Positions 51,383-60,053 of a stretch of DNA of 64,000 nt are shown here, one piece after another. A program made the position numbers and the translations under genes. Within the stretch, counting starts at the first letter, position 1, and each line of letters opens with the position of its first letter. Origin of the DNA: Solirubrobacterales bacterium. Its GTDB lineage: Bacteria > Actinomycetota > Thermoleophilia > Solirubrobacterales > Solirubrobacteraceae. The stretch is from contig JAOPZS010000084.1 in assembly GCA_025963965.1 (NCBI GenBank), forward strand, positions 62,001 to 126,000, in the 5' to 3' direction. The notes below the pieces were generated by a model. That model made no database searches. It had not been told where the DNA came from and saw only the letters and a list, made by a program, of their open reading frames with translations.

Positions 51383-51590
51383 GCCGGCGCGAGGCGGCGT
51401 CCTCGCGGGACTCGTGTGCACATGCACACTTCGTCCGCTGCGTCCTTGCCTCGCTTGGCCTACGACCCGCTCACCGTCGTTTGCCGGCGCGGGGCGGCGT
51501 CTTGTAGGACTCGTGCGCAACGGGCACCTACGCCCGCTGCGTCCTCGCCTCGCCTCGCCCCCTCACGCCGTCTGCCGGCGCGAGGCGGAA
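51383..51590. repeat. Imperfect tandem repeat, two copies plus a partial
   Basis: A unit of about 100 bases beginning GCCGGCGCG-GGCGGCGTC repeats from about 51383 and again near 51483, and its first bases return near 51578. Shared blocks include GGACTCGTG, TCCGCTGCGTCCT/CCCGCTGCGTCCT and CTCGCCTCGC. It lies between convergent genes and encodes nothing. Confidence 0.5.
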
Positions 51591-51594
51591 TCCT

Positions 51595-51981
51595 CTAGGG
51601 AGCGCTCGCCCCGCCGGTCGGGCTCGAAGCGCCTTCTTCGGTTTTCGAGGATTTTTCAGGCGCTTTTTCTTCGCTGCCGGTGCCGCCTGCGGCGGTCCCT
51701 TCGCTGGCCGCGCCGCCGGTTTCGCCTTCAGCTGTTTCGCCTTCGGGTTTTTCCGCTTCCGTCGATTCGGCCGTGCTGGTCGTTTTCGATTTCGTCGTCG
51801 CCGCCGTCGAGGTCGTCTGCGCGGAGGCCTTTTCGGCGCTCGTGTCCGCCGGAGGGGTGATGTCGGGAGTGCTCTTGGGGATAGCGTCCGACACGCTGCT
51901 GCCGCCGCAGGCCCCCAGCGCGACGGAGCACAGGAGCGCCACCAGGCCGGCGCCGAGCAGACGCGTCCGTGGCGCCGGCAC
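51595..51981 (-). CDS. Low-complexity lipoprotein
   Basis: GTG 51981 gives 128 residues: MPAPRTRLLGAGLVALLCSV followed by lipobox ALGAC, so a lipid anchor is expected. After the cysteine nearly the whole protein is threonine, serine, glutamate, glycine and alanine (TSTAATTKSKTTSTAEST), presumably disordered. It starts two bases after the stop of the zinc-ribbon gene on the same strand. Function unknown. Confidence 0.65.
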   Translation of the reverse strand: MPAPRTRLLGAGLVALLCSVALGACGGSSVSDAIPKSTPDITPPADTSAEKASAQTTSTAATTKSKTTSTAESTEAEKPEGETAEGETGGAASEGTAAGGTGSEEKAPEKSSKTEEGASSPTGGASAP

Positions 51982-51983
51982 GC

Positions 51984-52268
51984 TCAGCCGTTCCTCGCCG
52001 GCGTTCCGAGCGGGCCCATGCGCCTGCCGCACGTCGGACAGTCGTTGAGGTCCTTCTGGGCCATCTGACGGCACCAGGGACAGAAGCGGAGGTGCTCGAC
52101 CGCCCACGGCAGCCTCGACTCCGACGGCGCCAGCGGCAGGACCTTGCCGACCACTTCGAGCTCCTCGCCGGTGTCGCGGTCGAGGTAGACCTCCTCGGGC
52201 TCGGCCTCGAGCACGATCTCGCGGCCGGTCGAGTGGTTGCGAAGGCGGTAGCGCTGCCTGGTGCTCAT
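51984..52268 (-). CDS. Small zinc-ribbon protein
   Basis: ATG 52268 gives 94 residues. The N-terminal half is beta-rich and charged (RYRLRNHSTGREIVLEAEPE). The C-terminus has two CxxC pairs (FCPWCRQM and NDCPTCGRRM), the layout of a rubredoxin-like zinc ribbon. It is followed closely by a lipoprotein gene. A longer ORF upstream overlaps the divergent glycosyltransferase and was rejected. Function unknown. Confidence 0.7.
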   Translation of the reverse strand: MSTRQRYRLRNHSTGREIVLEAEPEEVYLDRDTGEELEVVGKVLPLAPSESRLPWAVEHLRFCPWCRQMAQKDLNDCPTCGRRMGPLGTPARNG

Positions 52269-52355
52269 GGCGGGGACTCTACCGAAGGCGGTGGGCGCCC
52301 CGGCGGACGCACGGGGAGCCGGAGGCCCGCCCGGGCCGGGATAGGCTGACCGTCC

Positions 52356-53942
52356 TTGCGCCTGCTGATCTTCCACGGCTACCTGCTTGGCGGCACCGGC
52401 TCGAACGTCTACAACGCGCGCCTCGCGGAGGCACTGGCGCGCCTCGGCCACGAGGTGCACCTGCTGAGCCAGGAGCGCCACCCCGAGCAGCATCCGTTCA
52501 TCGGCGCCGCGGGCGACTGGGACTCGGGCGCCCTGCGCGTCCGCGAGCTGGGCGGCGGCTCGGCGGGCGGCCCGGGCCGGGCGACCGTCTACCGGCCGGA
52601 CATCGGCGGGCTGCTGCCGGTGTATGTGGCTGACCGCTACGAGGGCCTCGAGACGAAGACCTTCGCCGAGTGCAGCCCGGAGGAGCTCGATCGCTACCTG
52701 GCGGCGAACGTTGCCGCCGTTGCCGAGGTGACGGCGCTGGCCCGCCCGCAGCTGGCGCTGGCCAACCACCTCGTGATGGGCCCCGTGATCCTCGCGCGCG
52801 GCCTCGGCGGATCGGTCCCGTACGCGGTCAAGATCCACGGCAGCGCGTTGGAGTACACGGTCAAGCCGAACCCGCAGCGATTCCTCGCCCCCGCCCGCGA
52901 GGGCCTCGCCCCCGCGCGTGGCGTGCTGGTCGGCTCACACCACACGGCGGCGAGCCTGTGGCAGGCGATCGGCGACGAGCGCCTGCCGGAGCGCACGCGC
53001 CTCGGTCCACCCGGCGTCGACGTCGATCGTTTCGCGCCGCGCGAGCCCCCTGCCGCCGCAGCGGGACTGCACGAGCTGGCGGCGCGGCTGCGGGCCGAAC
53101 CCGCCCCCGCTTCCGGCGCAGATGGTCCCGCGAGCGCCTTCGCGCGCGACCCGCGCGAGGCCGCCGCGGCGATCGGAGCGCTCGAGGACGCCGACGGGCC
53201 GCTCGTCGCCTTCGTCGGCAAGCTGATCGTCAGCAAGGGCGTCGACCTGCTGCTCGCGAGCTGGCCGCTGGTGCTCTCGCGCCTACCCGGCGCGCGGCTT
53301 ACGGTGGTCGGCTTCGGCGCCTACCGCGACGGGCTGCGAGCGCTCGTCGCCGCGCTGGGAAGCGGTGACATCGAGGCCGCGCGGCGCCTGGCGCTCGCCG
53401 GGCGGACGCTCGAGGACCCGGCCGCCCCCGCCGGGGCCCTGCGACACCTGCTTGCGTTCCTCGACAGCCTCCAAGGAGACGAGCGCGAGCGCTATCTCGC
53501 GGCCGCGGCCGCGCTCGAGGAGCGCGTCGTGTGGACCGGCCGGCTCGAGCACGAGGAGCTCGCCGACCTGTTGCCGGCGTGCACGGCCCTCGTCGCGCCG
53601 AGCACCTTCCCGGAGGCGTTTGGAATGGTCGCCGCCGAGGGCGCGGCGTGCGGGGCCGTGCCGGTCGTCGCGCGGCACTCGGGGCTCGCCGAGGTCAGTG
53701 AGGTGCTCGCCGCGGCAGTCCCGTCCGAGGCTGCGCCGTGGCTGTCCTTCCCGGTCGACGACGGCGCCGTGCGCGCTCTGGCGGACTGCCTGCTCGGCTG
53801 CCTCACGGCCGAGCCCGGCCTGCTTGCGAGGACCAGAGAAGGGCTCGTCGAGACGGTCCGCGAGCGCTGGTCCTGGGAGCGCGTCGCGGCCGGCGTGATC
53901 GCCGCGGCGAGGGGCGAGCTGGACGGTCTGCAACGGCCGTGA
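52356..53942 (+). CDS. Glycosyltransferase, GT4-like
   Basis: TTG 52356 is eight bases after TAGGCT, so probably leaderless. The 528 residues form a GT-B fold: MRLLIFHGYLLGGTGSNVYN is the N-terminal acceptor loop. VAFVGKLIVSKGVDLLLASW opens the C-terminal Rossmann domain. The donor-binding motif is PSTFPEAFGMVAAEGAACGA with the conserved glutamates, and VVARHSGLAEV follows. There is a proline/alanine-rich insert in the middle. It likely transfers a nucleotide sugar in the cytoplasm; product unknown. Confidence 0.87.
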   Translation: MRLLIFHGYLLGGTGSNVYNARLAEALARLGHEVHLLSQERHPEQHPFIGAAGDWDSGALRVRELGGGSAGGPGRATVYRPDIGGLLPVYVADRYEGLETKTFAECSPEELDRYLAANVAAVAEVTALARPQLALANHLVMGPVILARGLGGSVPYAVKIHGSALEYTVKPNPQRFLAPAREGLAPARGVLVGSHHTAASLWQAIGDERLPERTRLGPPGVDVDRFAPREPPAAAAGLHELAARLRAEPAPASGADGPASAFARDPREAAAAIGALEDADGPLVAFVGKLIVSKGVDLLLASWPLVLSRLPGARLTVVGFGAYRDGLRALVAALGSGDIEAARRLALAGRTLEDPAAPAGALRHLLAFLDSLQGDERERYLAAAAALEERVVWTGRLEHEELADLLPACTALVAPSTFPEAFGMVAAEGAACGAVPVVARHSGLAEVSEVLAAAVPSEAAPWLSFPVDDGAVRALADCLLGCLTAEPGLLARTREGLVETVRERWSWERVAAGVIAAARGELDGLQRP

Positions 53943-54010
53943 AGCCCCGTCCGACGGCCCCGCATGGACGCGCGGGCCAACCGCGCCTTCGGATAGTGTT
54001 CCGCCCTCCG

Positions 54011-54805
54011 ATGAGCTCCGAACACGACTTTTCACAGCCCCGGCGCGGAGCCGGGGGAGGATCGCGCGGCCTAGCGGGCCGCGCCGTAGCCGTCTGCGCG
54101 GTTGGGATCGTTGCGCTCGTCGCGTCGGGCTGCGGCAGCGTCAAGGGCGGCGACAATGCGAACCTGATCGCCGGCAAGCAGGCGTTCGTGTCGAAGTGCG
54201 GGTCGTGCCACACGCTGGCCCGCGCCGGCACCAAGGGCATCGTCGGTCCGAACCTCGACGACTCCTTCCGGGCGAGCATCGTCGAAGGCCTCGGGCGCGG
54301 CACAGTGCGCGGCGTGGTCGAAGATCAGATCAAGCTGCCCAACCCCGAGGGAGCGATGCCCAAAGACCTCGTCAAGGGCTCGACACTGAAAGACGTCGCC
54401 GCCTACGTCGCGCAGGACGCCGCGCTGTCCGGCAAGGACAGCGGGCTGCTCGCCAGCGCCGTCGAAGCGCCGGGCGCCGGCAAGCCGGCGGTCGAGAAGG
54501 GCGGCAAGCTGACGATCCCTGCGAGCCCCAGCGGCCAGCTGGCCTACGCGACGAACAAGGCGACCGCGGAACCGGGTGCGGTGACGATCGAAATGCCGAA
54601 CACCTCGGGCGTCAGCCACAACATCGCGTTGGAACCCGGCGAAAACGGCGCCACGCCGAAGGGAACCCCGATCGGCGCGAGCCCCATCATCACGAAGGGC
54701 ATCGCGACGGTGCGCGTGACGCTCAAAGCTGGGAAGTACACGTTCTTCTGCGAGGTTCCCGGGCATCGTCCGGCTGGCATGTACGGGACGTTGACGGTCA
54801 AATAG
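54011..54805 (+). CDS. Lipoprotein cytochrome c fused to a cupredoxin domain
   Basis: ATG 54011 is ten bases after TAGTGT. The 264-residue protein has a signal segment ending in a lipobox (ALVASGCGS). A cytochrome c domain follows with heme motif CGSCHTLARAG and axial Met in EGAMPKDLV. The C-terminal plastocyanin-like domain has histidine (SGVSHNIAL) and CEVPGHRPAGMYGTL, the type-1 copper Cys/His/Met set. Such a two-cofactor protein would shuttle electrons outside the membrane to the oxidase genes downstream. The partner complex is inferred from proximity. Confidence 0.88.
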   Translation: MSSEHDFSQPRRGAGGGSRGLAGRAVAVCAVGIVALVASGCGSVKGGDNANLIAGKQAFVSKCGSCHTLARAGTKGIVGPNLDDSFRASIVEGLGRGTVRGVVEDQIKLPNPEGAMPKDLVKGSTLKDVAAYVAQDAALSGKDSGLLASAVEAPGAGKPAVEKGGKLTIPASPSGQLAYATNKATAEPGAVTIEMPNTSGVSHNIALEPGENGATPKGTPIGASPIITKGIATVRVTLKAGKYTFFCEVPGHRPAGMYGTLTVK

Positions 54806-54842
54806 GGCCCCGCTTCACGCCGTTTTCGGGGAGACTAGGGGC

Positions 54843-55334
54843 GTGGCGCGGGTCAACTCGAGCTTCACGATGGGCGTGCCCCCCGAGCGGGCGCAGGCGA
54901 TGTTCGTTCGCGACATCGTCCCCGACCTGCACAACGATGCCGGGCTCGCGCTGCTCGAGGAACACCCCGGCCGGCTCGAGCTCGCGGCCGGAGTGGTGGG
55001 GGCGAGGCAGGGCTTCGACATGGTCGAAGCCACCGACCCGGACGTGGTCGGCCATGGCGAGGAAGACGAGGAACCTGACGTGACGCGGGCGCGCCTCGGC
55101 GGGCCGGCGACGATCTTCCCCGTCGGCGGCGGCCGGGTCGGGCGAAAGAGCGCCCCCGTCTACTCGCTGCTGCGGCGCTGGACCTCGCGCCGCCTGAAGG
55201 TCGACTTCGCGCCCACCGCCGACGGCACGCGCGTGACGCTCACCGGCTCAGCAGGGCGCCCCCTGCGCGACGCCCTCGCCCGGCTCGGCACCCCCGGCCA
55301 CTGGCCGGAGACCGCCGACAACCCTCACGACTGA
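54843..55334 (+). CDS. Hypothetical protein, 163 aa
   Basis: The frame starts with GTG 54843 and opens MARVNSSFTMGVPPERAQAM, FVRDIVPDLHND. It has a charged acidic middle (DVVGHGEEDEEPD) and a basic beta-rich end (RRLKVDFAPTADGTRVTLTG). The layout, a short ligand-like helix-grip opening and RVTLTGSAGRP-like ending, is reminiscent of SRPBCC-type proteins, but the similarity is weak. It follows the cytochrome gene in the same direction. Function unknown. Confidence 0.6.
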   Translation: MARVNSSFTMGVPPERAQAMFVRDIVPDLHNDAGLALLEEHPGRLELAAGVVGARQGFDMVEATDPDVVGHGEEDEEPDVTRARLGGPATIFPVGGGRVGRKSAPVYSLLRRWTSRRLKVDFAPTADGTRVTLTGSAGRPLRDALARLGTPGHWPETADNPHD

Positions 55335-55411
55335 GCGCTAGGGCCGACGGCCACCTCCGCTAGCAGTCCCGCTTGCCTTGGCGACGCGCCCCCTAACCCC
55401 GGTCGCGAAGA

Positions 55412-55464
55412 CGTCTGCCTCGCAAGCTCGCCTGCGCAAGCACCAGAGCTTGCGAAGGCAGACG
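55412..55464. terminator. Long hairpin between convergent genes
   Basis: CGTCTGCCTCGCAAGCTC (55412-55429) pairs with GAGCTTGCG-A-AGGCAGACG (55446-55464), 18 pairs with one bulged A, between convergent genes. It could terminate both directions, though no T run follows. Confidence 0.5.
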
Positions 55465-55474
55465 GCTCCGCCCC

Positions 55475-55615
55475 CTATAGCGCCCGGATCACCAACACGA
55501 GGATGATCGCCGCCACGATCACGGCCAGCACGTAGAGCAGCGCACGGAACGCCTCGCCCTCGGAGCGCAGCGGGTTCAGCACCAGACGCGCCGGGACGCG
55601 GCGGTCCACGCACAT
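55475..55615 (-). CDS. Small membrane protein, probable oxidase-cluster subunit
   Basis: ATG 55615 gives 46 residues starting MCVDRRVPARLVLNPLRSEG and ending in one transmembrane helix (LLYVLAVIVAAIILVLVIRA). It lies 34 bases beyond the stop of the subunit III gene, on the same strand, and so may be a small oxidase subunit or assembly peptide. It is too short for a family call. Confidence 0.5.
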   Translation of the reverse strand: MCVDRRVPARLVLNPLRSEGEAFRALLYVLAVIVAAIILVLVIRAL

Positions 55616-55649
55616 CCGACCCGCAGGGCCGACGCGGCGGGGAGGGGCG

Positions 55650-56270
55650 TCAAAGGATGTAGACGGTGAAGTAGACGACGAGCCACATGACGTCGACGAA
55701 GTGCCAGTAGATGCCAGGCACCTCTACGCCGCGATGCTCCTCCGGGCTGTAATGGCCGCGGAAGGCTCGGATCGTCACGAACAGCAGCAGCAGCAGCCCG
55801 ATGAAGACGTGCGCGCCGTGCAGGCCGGTGAGCGAGAAGAAGACCGTCTGCTGCGCGCCGTCCTGCGGAGCGAAGCCGATGTTGGCGTACTCGTTGATCT
55901 GGATGAAGAGGAACGAGCAGCCGAGCAGGAACGTCAGCAGCATCCCCGCCTTGAAGCCGAAGCGGTTGTTTTTCTTGATGCACTGCTCGGCCCAGTGGAT
56001 CGTGAACGACGAGGACACGAGGATCGCCGTGTTCATTCCGGCGACTTCGACCGGCAGGTTCGTTCCGGGCGCGGGCCACGGGTCGCCCTGCGCCACGCGG
56101 ATGAAGAAGTAGGCGGTGAAGAACCCCCCGAAGACCATGATCTCCGAGATGATGAAAAGCAGCATCCCGAGCAGCTGCGGCTCGACGCGCGAGCTGCGGT
56201 GCGCCTCCGGTGGGCCGTGGTGCTCGTCGTGGGCGTGCCCGCCGGCGTGCGCGATGCTGGCAGCCTCCAC
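55650..56270 (-). CDS. ctaE: Cytochrome c oxidase subunit III
   Basis: GTG 56270 gives 206 residues; an ORF extension to 56384 was rejected because it runs into the next gene. Five hydrophobic helices are visible: LLGMLLFIISEIMVFGGFFT, AGMNTAILVSSSFTIHWAEQ, GMLLTFLLGCSFLFIQINEY, TGLHGAHVFIGLLLLLFVTI and YWHFVDVMWLVVYFTVYIL. The conserved Glu of subunit III (SEIMVFGGFF) and the GLHGAHVFIGL and WHFVDVMW boxes fix the family. The short subunit III with five helices is usual for actinobacteria. Confidence 0.95.
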   Translation of the reverse strand: MEAASIAHAGGHAHDEHHGPPEAHRSSRVEPQLLGMLLFIISEIMVFGGFFTAYFFIRVAQGDPWPAPGTNLPVEVAGMNTAILVSSSFTIHWAEQCIKKNNRFGFKAGMLLTFLLGCSFLFIQINEYANIGFAPQDGAQQTVFFSLTGLHGAHVFIGLLLLLFVTIRAFRGHYSPEEHRGVEVPGIYWHFVDVMWLVVYFTVYIL

Positions 56271-56278
56271 GATCGCTC

Positions 56279-57115
56279 CTAGGCCGCCGGCGCCGGTGTC
56301 GGTGAGTCGGTGTCCACGACGACGTGGTCGACCTCCGCCGATGTGGCGCCCTGCACACGCTCGATCAGATTCGCGCGCATCCACCCCGAACGCTGGTCGG
56401 GCAGGGTCGAGATCACGATGTGATCGACGCGGAACAGCTCCAGCGCGTTCATCGTCGCGGTGTACGGGTCCGGGTCGCCGATCATGCCCGAGCTCAGCAG
56501 GCCTGCCCCGCCGAGCCGGTCGAGCATCTTCGCCAGGCGTGCCCGCGCCTCGCGCGGGGAGTCGCCGCTTCCGTCCACCTGCGGCACGACAGCGATGAAC
56601 AGCTGCTCCTCGCCGGCCGCCAAGCTCTTCAGGTGTTCGATCAGCTCCTCGCCGGATGAGGTCTTGTTGGCGATGACGAGCGTCACCTTGAACGGCAGGC
56701 CCTCCTGCTCGAGATCGACCACGATGTGCTCCACCGGGAGGCCCGTCGCATTGCGGATCCGCTCGATCAGATCGCGGCGCAGCCAGCCGGAGTGCTCGGC
56801 CGGGTGCGTCGAGACGATGATCTCATCCGGCCGGTGCTGGGCCACGGCGTCCATCGTCGCCGAGAACGGGTCCGGGTCGCCGACTTCGCCGCTCGCCTCC
56901 AGTCCCTCTCTGGCAACAGCCTCGAGCGCCAGGTCGATGCGCACCTGTGCCGATTCCCGCACGGCCTCGTCGTAGATCACGTAGCCGGCGGTGGGCTTGC
57001 TCTGCGGCACGACGAGCCGGAACCGCGTCGCTCCGTCAGTCGCCCGCTCGCGGACCGCTTCGAGCAGCTTCGCGCCGCCGAGCGTGCGGTTGGCGACCAC
57101 CAGAACCTCTCTCAC
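56279..57115 (-). CDS. Tandem universal-stress-like protein
   Basis: 278 residues in two homologous halves. Each half has a start strand (REVLVVANRTLGGAKLLEAV and KVTLVIANKTSSGEELIEHL), a GDPDPFSATMDAV or GDPDPYTATMNAL helix, a (D)EIIVSTHP or HIVISTLP strand, and HSGWLRRDLIERIRNATG or RSGWMRANLIERVQGATS. The double Usp-like fold can bind nucleotide; the classical ATP-binding glycines are not clear. It sits between subunit III and subunit I on the same strand, so it may modulate respiration. Role is inference. Confidence 0.75.
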   Translation of the reverse strand: MREVLVVANRTLGGAKLLEAVRERATDGATRFRLVVPQSKPTAGYVIYDEAVRESAQVRIDLALEAVAREGLEASGEVGDPDPFSATMDAVAQHRPDEIIVSTHPAEHSGWLRRDLIERIRNATGLPVEHIVVDLEQEGLPFKVTLVIANKTSSGEELIEHLKSLAAGEEQLFIAVVPQVDGSGDSPREARARLAKMLDRLGGAGLLSSGMIGDPDPYTATMNALELFRVDHIVISTLPDQRSGWMRANLIERVQGATSAEVDHVVVDTDSPTPAPAA

Positions 57116-57125
57116 GACTTCCTCC

Positions 57126-59024
57126 TCATCGGCTCGGCTCTCTCAGGACGCCGCTCCCGGCAGCAGCCGGGGTCGGAGCGAAGATCCCGTGCACAGCCCC
57201 TGGGACGCCGTACTCGTACGGGCCGCCCACGACGGTCGGCAGGCGGTCGAAGTTGAACACGGGCGGCGGCGAGGAGACCTGCCACTCGAGCGTCAGGGCG
57301 CGCCACGGGTTGGATACCGACTTCGGCCCGCCGCGCCAGCTGGTGACCATGTTGTAGAGGAACACCAGCGTGCTGATCCCGAGGCCGAAGCTGGCGAGCG
57401 AGATGAACAGGTTGAGGCCGGCGAACTGCGACGCGTAGGTCGAGACCCGGCGCGGCATGCCCTCGAGGCCGAGTATGTGCATCGGCGCGAACGTCAGGTT
57501 GAAGAACACGAACGTCGTCCAGAAGTGCCATTTGCCCAATCGCTCGTCGAACATCCGCCCCGTCATCTTCGGGAACCAGTAGTAGACGCCGGCGAAGATC
57601 GTCATCAGCGATCCGCCGAACAGCACGTAGTGGATGTGCGCGACGATGAAGTACGTCGCGCTGACGTGGATGTCGAACGGGATCATCGCGAGCATCACGC
57701 CGCTGATCCCGCCGAGCGTGAACGTCGTCAGGAAGCCCAGGGCGAACAGCATCGGCGTGTCCAGGTGCAGGACGCCGCGCCACAGCGTCGCCAGCCACGA
57801 GAAGATCTTGATGCCCGTCGGCACCGCGATGATCGCCGTCGTGATCGCCATCGGGATGCGGATCCAAGCCGCCATCCCCGAGGTGAACATGTGGTGGGCC
57901 CAGACCGTGAAGCCGAGGCCGACGATCGCCAGCAGCGAGAAGGCCATCATGCGGTAGCCGAAGATCGGCTTGCGCGCCTTCACGGCGATCACTTCGCTGA
58001 TGATCCCGAAGCCCGGCAACATCATGATGTAGACCGCCGGGTGCGAGTAGAACCAGAAGACGTGCTGGTACATCAGCACGTCGCCTCCCTTGGCGGCGTT
58101 GAAGAAGTTGAAGTGCAGGCCCCGGTCGAGCAGGATGAAGAACTGCGACGCGGCGATGAACGGCGTCGCGATCACGACCAGCAGCGACGTCGCGAAGTTC
58201 GCCCACACCAGCAGCGGCATCCGGAAGAAGCTCATCCCGGGCGCACGCATCGTGATGATCGTGACCAGGAAGTTGAGCGCCGTCATGATCGACGAGGCCC
58301 CCGCGAACTGCACGGCCATCGAGAAGAACGTCTGACCCACGGGCGCCGTGTCCGAGAGCGGCGCATAGGCGGTCCAGCCGTCGGCGAACGCCCCACCCGG
58401 CGCGAAGAAGCTGCCCAGCATCATCAGCCCGGCGATCGGCAGCAGCCAGAACGACAGCGCGTTCAGCCGCGGGAAGGCCATGTCGGGAGCACCGATCATC
58501 AGCGGGATCACGAAGTTCCCGAGACCGGCGAAGACCGGGATGATGAACAGGAAGATCAGCAGCGACGCGTGCACCGAGAACAGCCCGTTGAACGTGTTCG
58601 CATCGACGAAGTGCGAGCCGGGCTGGGCCAGCTGGGCTCGCATCAGCATCGCGATCAGGCCGCCGACCAGCAGGAAGAAGAACGAGTTGACCGTGTACTG
58701 GATCCCGATCACCTTGTGATCGGTGTTGATCCGGAAGTAGTCCTTCCACGTGTACGCCCCGTGGCTCGAGTGGTCCTCGGGGCGAGTCTTTTTGCCGGCT
58801 GCCCAGTAGAACCAGTAGTCGAAGCCACCCAGCCCGACCAGGAAGGCCAGGGGCGCGGCGATCAGCGAAACCGTGAGGATCGCTTCCGAGGAGAGGTAGT
58901 GGTGGAACGTCGAGTGCCCCGTCGAGGAGCGCACCACCCACGTCAGCAGGGCGGAGAACGCGATGCCGATCAGGATCCCGAGTCCTCCACGAAGGAAGCC
59001 CGGCTGTTTGAGCCTGGCCGCCAT
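57126..59024 (-). CDS. ctaD: Cytochrome c oxidase subunit I, A2-like (YSHP) type
   Basis: ATG 59024 gives 632 residues. About 14 hydrophobic segments are visible, including two before the usual core. Heme and copper ligands are present: NGLFSVHASLLIFLFIIPV, HVFWFYSHPAVYIMMLPGFG (CuB His and crosslinked Tyr), VWAHHMFTSG, and FIVAHIHYVLFGG. The Glu of the D-channel motif GHPEVY is replaced by YSHPAVY, which marks the A2 subgroup of heme-copper oxidases. It reduces oxygen to water and pumps protons. A second subunit I gene (A1-like, broken) lies at 62051. Confidence 0.95.
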   Translation of the reverse strand: MAARLKQPGFLRGGLGILIGIAFSALLTWVVRSSTGHSTFHHYLSSEAILTVSLIAAPLAFLVGLGGFDYWFYWAAGKKTRPEDHSSHGAYTWKDYFRINTDHKVIGIQYTVNSFFFLLVGGLIAMLMRAQLAQPGSHFVDANTFNGLFSVHASLLIFLFIIPVFAGLGNFVIPLMIGAPDMAFPRLNALSFWLLPIAGLMMLGSFFAPGGAFADGWTAYAPLSDTAPVGQTFFSMAVQFAGASSIMTALNFLVTIITMRAPGMSFFRMPLLVWANFATSLLVVIATPFIAASQFFILLDRGLHFNFFNAAKGGDVLMYQHVFWFYSHPAVYIMMLPGFGIISEVIAVKARKPIFGYRMMAFSLLAIVGLGFTVWAHHMFTSGMAAWIRIPMAITTAIIAVPTGIKIFSWLATLWRGVLHLDTPMLFALGFLTTFTLGGISGVMLAMIPFDIHVSATYFIVAHIHYVLFGGSLMTIFAGVYYWFPKMTGRMFDERLGKWHFWTTFVFFNLTFAPMHILGLEGMPRRVSTYASQFAGLNLFISLASFGLGISTLVFLYNMVTSWRGGPKSVSNPWRALTLEWQVSSPPPVFNFDRLPTVVGGPYEYGVPGAVHGIFAPTPAAAGSGVLREPSR

Positions 59025-59064
59025 CAGCGTTTGCACCCCGGAGTCCTCATCGCGGTGGCGCACA

Positions 59065-59835
59065 TTATCCCGAACTCCCCGTGCTCGACGCCGCGCCGCC
59101 GGCCGAGGCGCTCATCTGGCCGGCGACCCAGCTGTGGAACTGCTGCTGGGTTACGACATGGACCTTGGAGCGCATCAGCGAGTGCCCGAGGCCGCACAGC
59201 AGGTTGCAGACGACCGGGTAGGTGCCGAGCCGCGTCGGCGTCACGCGCCAGTGCGTCGTGATCCCCGGCACGGCGTCCTCCTGGAGGCGGAAGGCCGGGA
59301 TCCAGAACGCGTGGATCACGTCCTTGGCGCGGATGTTGAAGTACACCGACTGGTCCAGGGGCACGTACAGCTGGTCGCTTTTGAGGGGCGCCCCGCCCGT
59401 CACCGACGGCGGGTACGTGTAGCTCCAGGCGAACTGCTCGCCGGTGGCCTGGATCTGGACCTCCTTGGCAGGCCTGCCCTGCTCGTTTTCTTTGAGCACC
59501 ACGAACGAGTAGCCGACGAGCCCGAGCAGCAGGACAGTCGGAATCGCCGTCCAGAAGACCTCCAGGCGCGTGTTGCCGTGGATCGGCGGACCGTCCTTGA
59601 GCTCCTCGCCCGGCCTCATCCTGAACTGCCAGACCGAGTACAGGATCACCGACACGACCAGTACGAAGATCGGGATCGAGGCGATCACCAGCACGTGGTA
59701 CAGGCGGTCGGTGTTCTTGGCCTGCGTCGAGGCCTGGACCGGGAACCAGTGGATCAGATAGCTGATCACGATCCCGATCGCGATCGCGATCGCCGCGCAA
59801 GCCGCGGCGACCATCACCGAGCGGTTCTTAGGCAA
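59065..59835 (-). CDS. ctaC: Cytochrome c oxidase subunit II
   Basis: The start is TTG 59835 (MPKNRSVMVAA) or the ATG seven codons later; both give a two-helix anchor (IAIGIVISYLIHWFPV and IASIPIFVLVVSVILYSVWQ). The 256-residue protein then has an external cupredoxin domain: QATGEQFAWSYTYPPSVTGG, the histidine in VIHAFWIPAFRLQEDAVPG, and the CuA site CNLLCGLGHSLM. It accepts electrons from cytochrome c. Its stop is about 40 bases before the subunit I start, an oxidase operon with subunits II and I. Confidence 0.95.
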   Translation of the reverse strand: MPKNRSVMVAAACAAIAIAIGIVISYLIHWFPVQASTQAKNTDRLYHVLVIASIPIFVLVVSVILYSVWQFRMRPGEELKDGPPIHGNTRLEVFWTAIPTVLLLGLVGYSFVVLKENEQGRPAKEVQIQATGEQFAWSYTYPPSVTGGAPLKSDQLYVPLDQSVYFNIRAKDVIHAFWIPAFRLQEDAVPGITTHWRVTPTRLGTYPVVCNLLCGLGHSLMRSKVHVVTQQQFHSWVAGQMSASAGGAASSTGSSG

Positions 59836-60053
59836 GGGCTTCGCCCGCGCGGCTGGTTTTTCCGGAGCTCCTCCTCATCGGGAGCCGGATCCTAATGCCT
59901 CCGTCCCCGGATCGCTGCGAGCTTGACTGGCCCGGCTCCGCCTAGTAGATTGAGGCAATAGTTGCAAGATGAGTGGCGAGCGCTTGCCCGACCGACGCGC
60001 CGGGTAGCAGTCGTCTGCCGGGCGAGCCTCACCCAGGAGACTGCGAGGGAACG

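Noticed and set aside
51383-51590. CRISPR array
   Set aside because: Units are about 100 bases, imperfect, only two to three copies, and have no short constant repeat with variable spacers; no cas genes are near.
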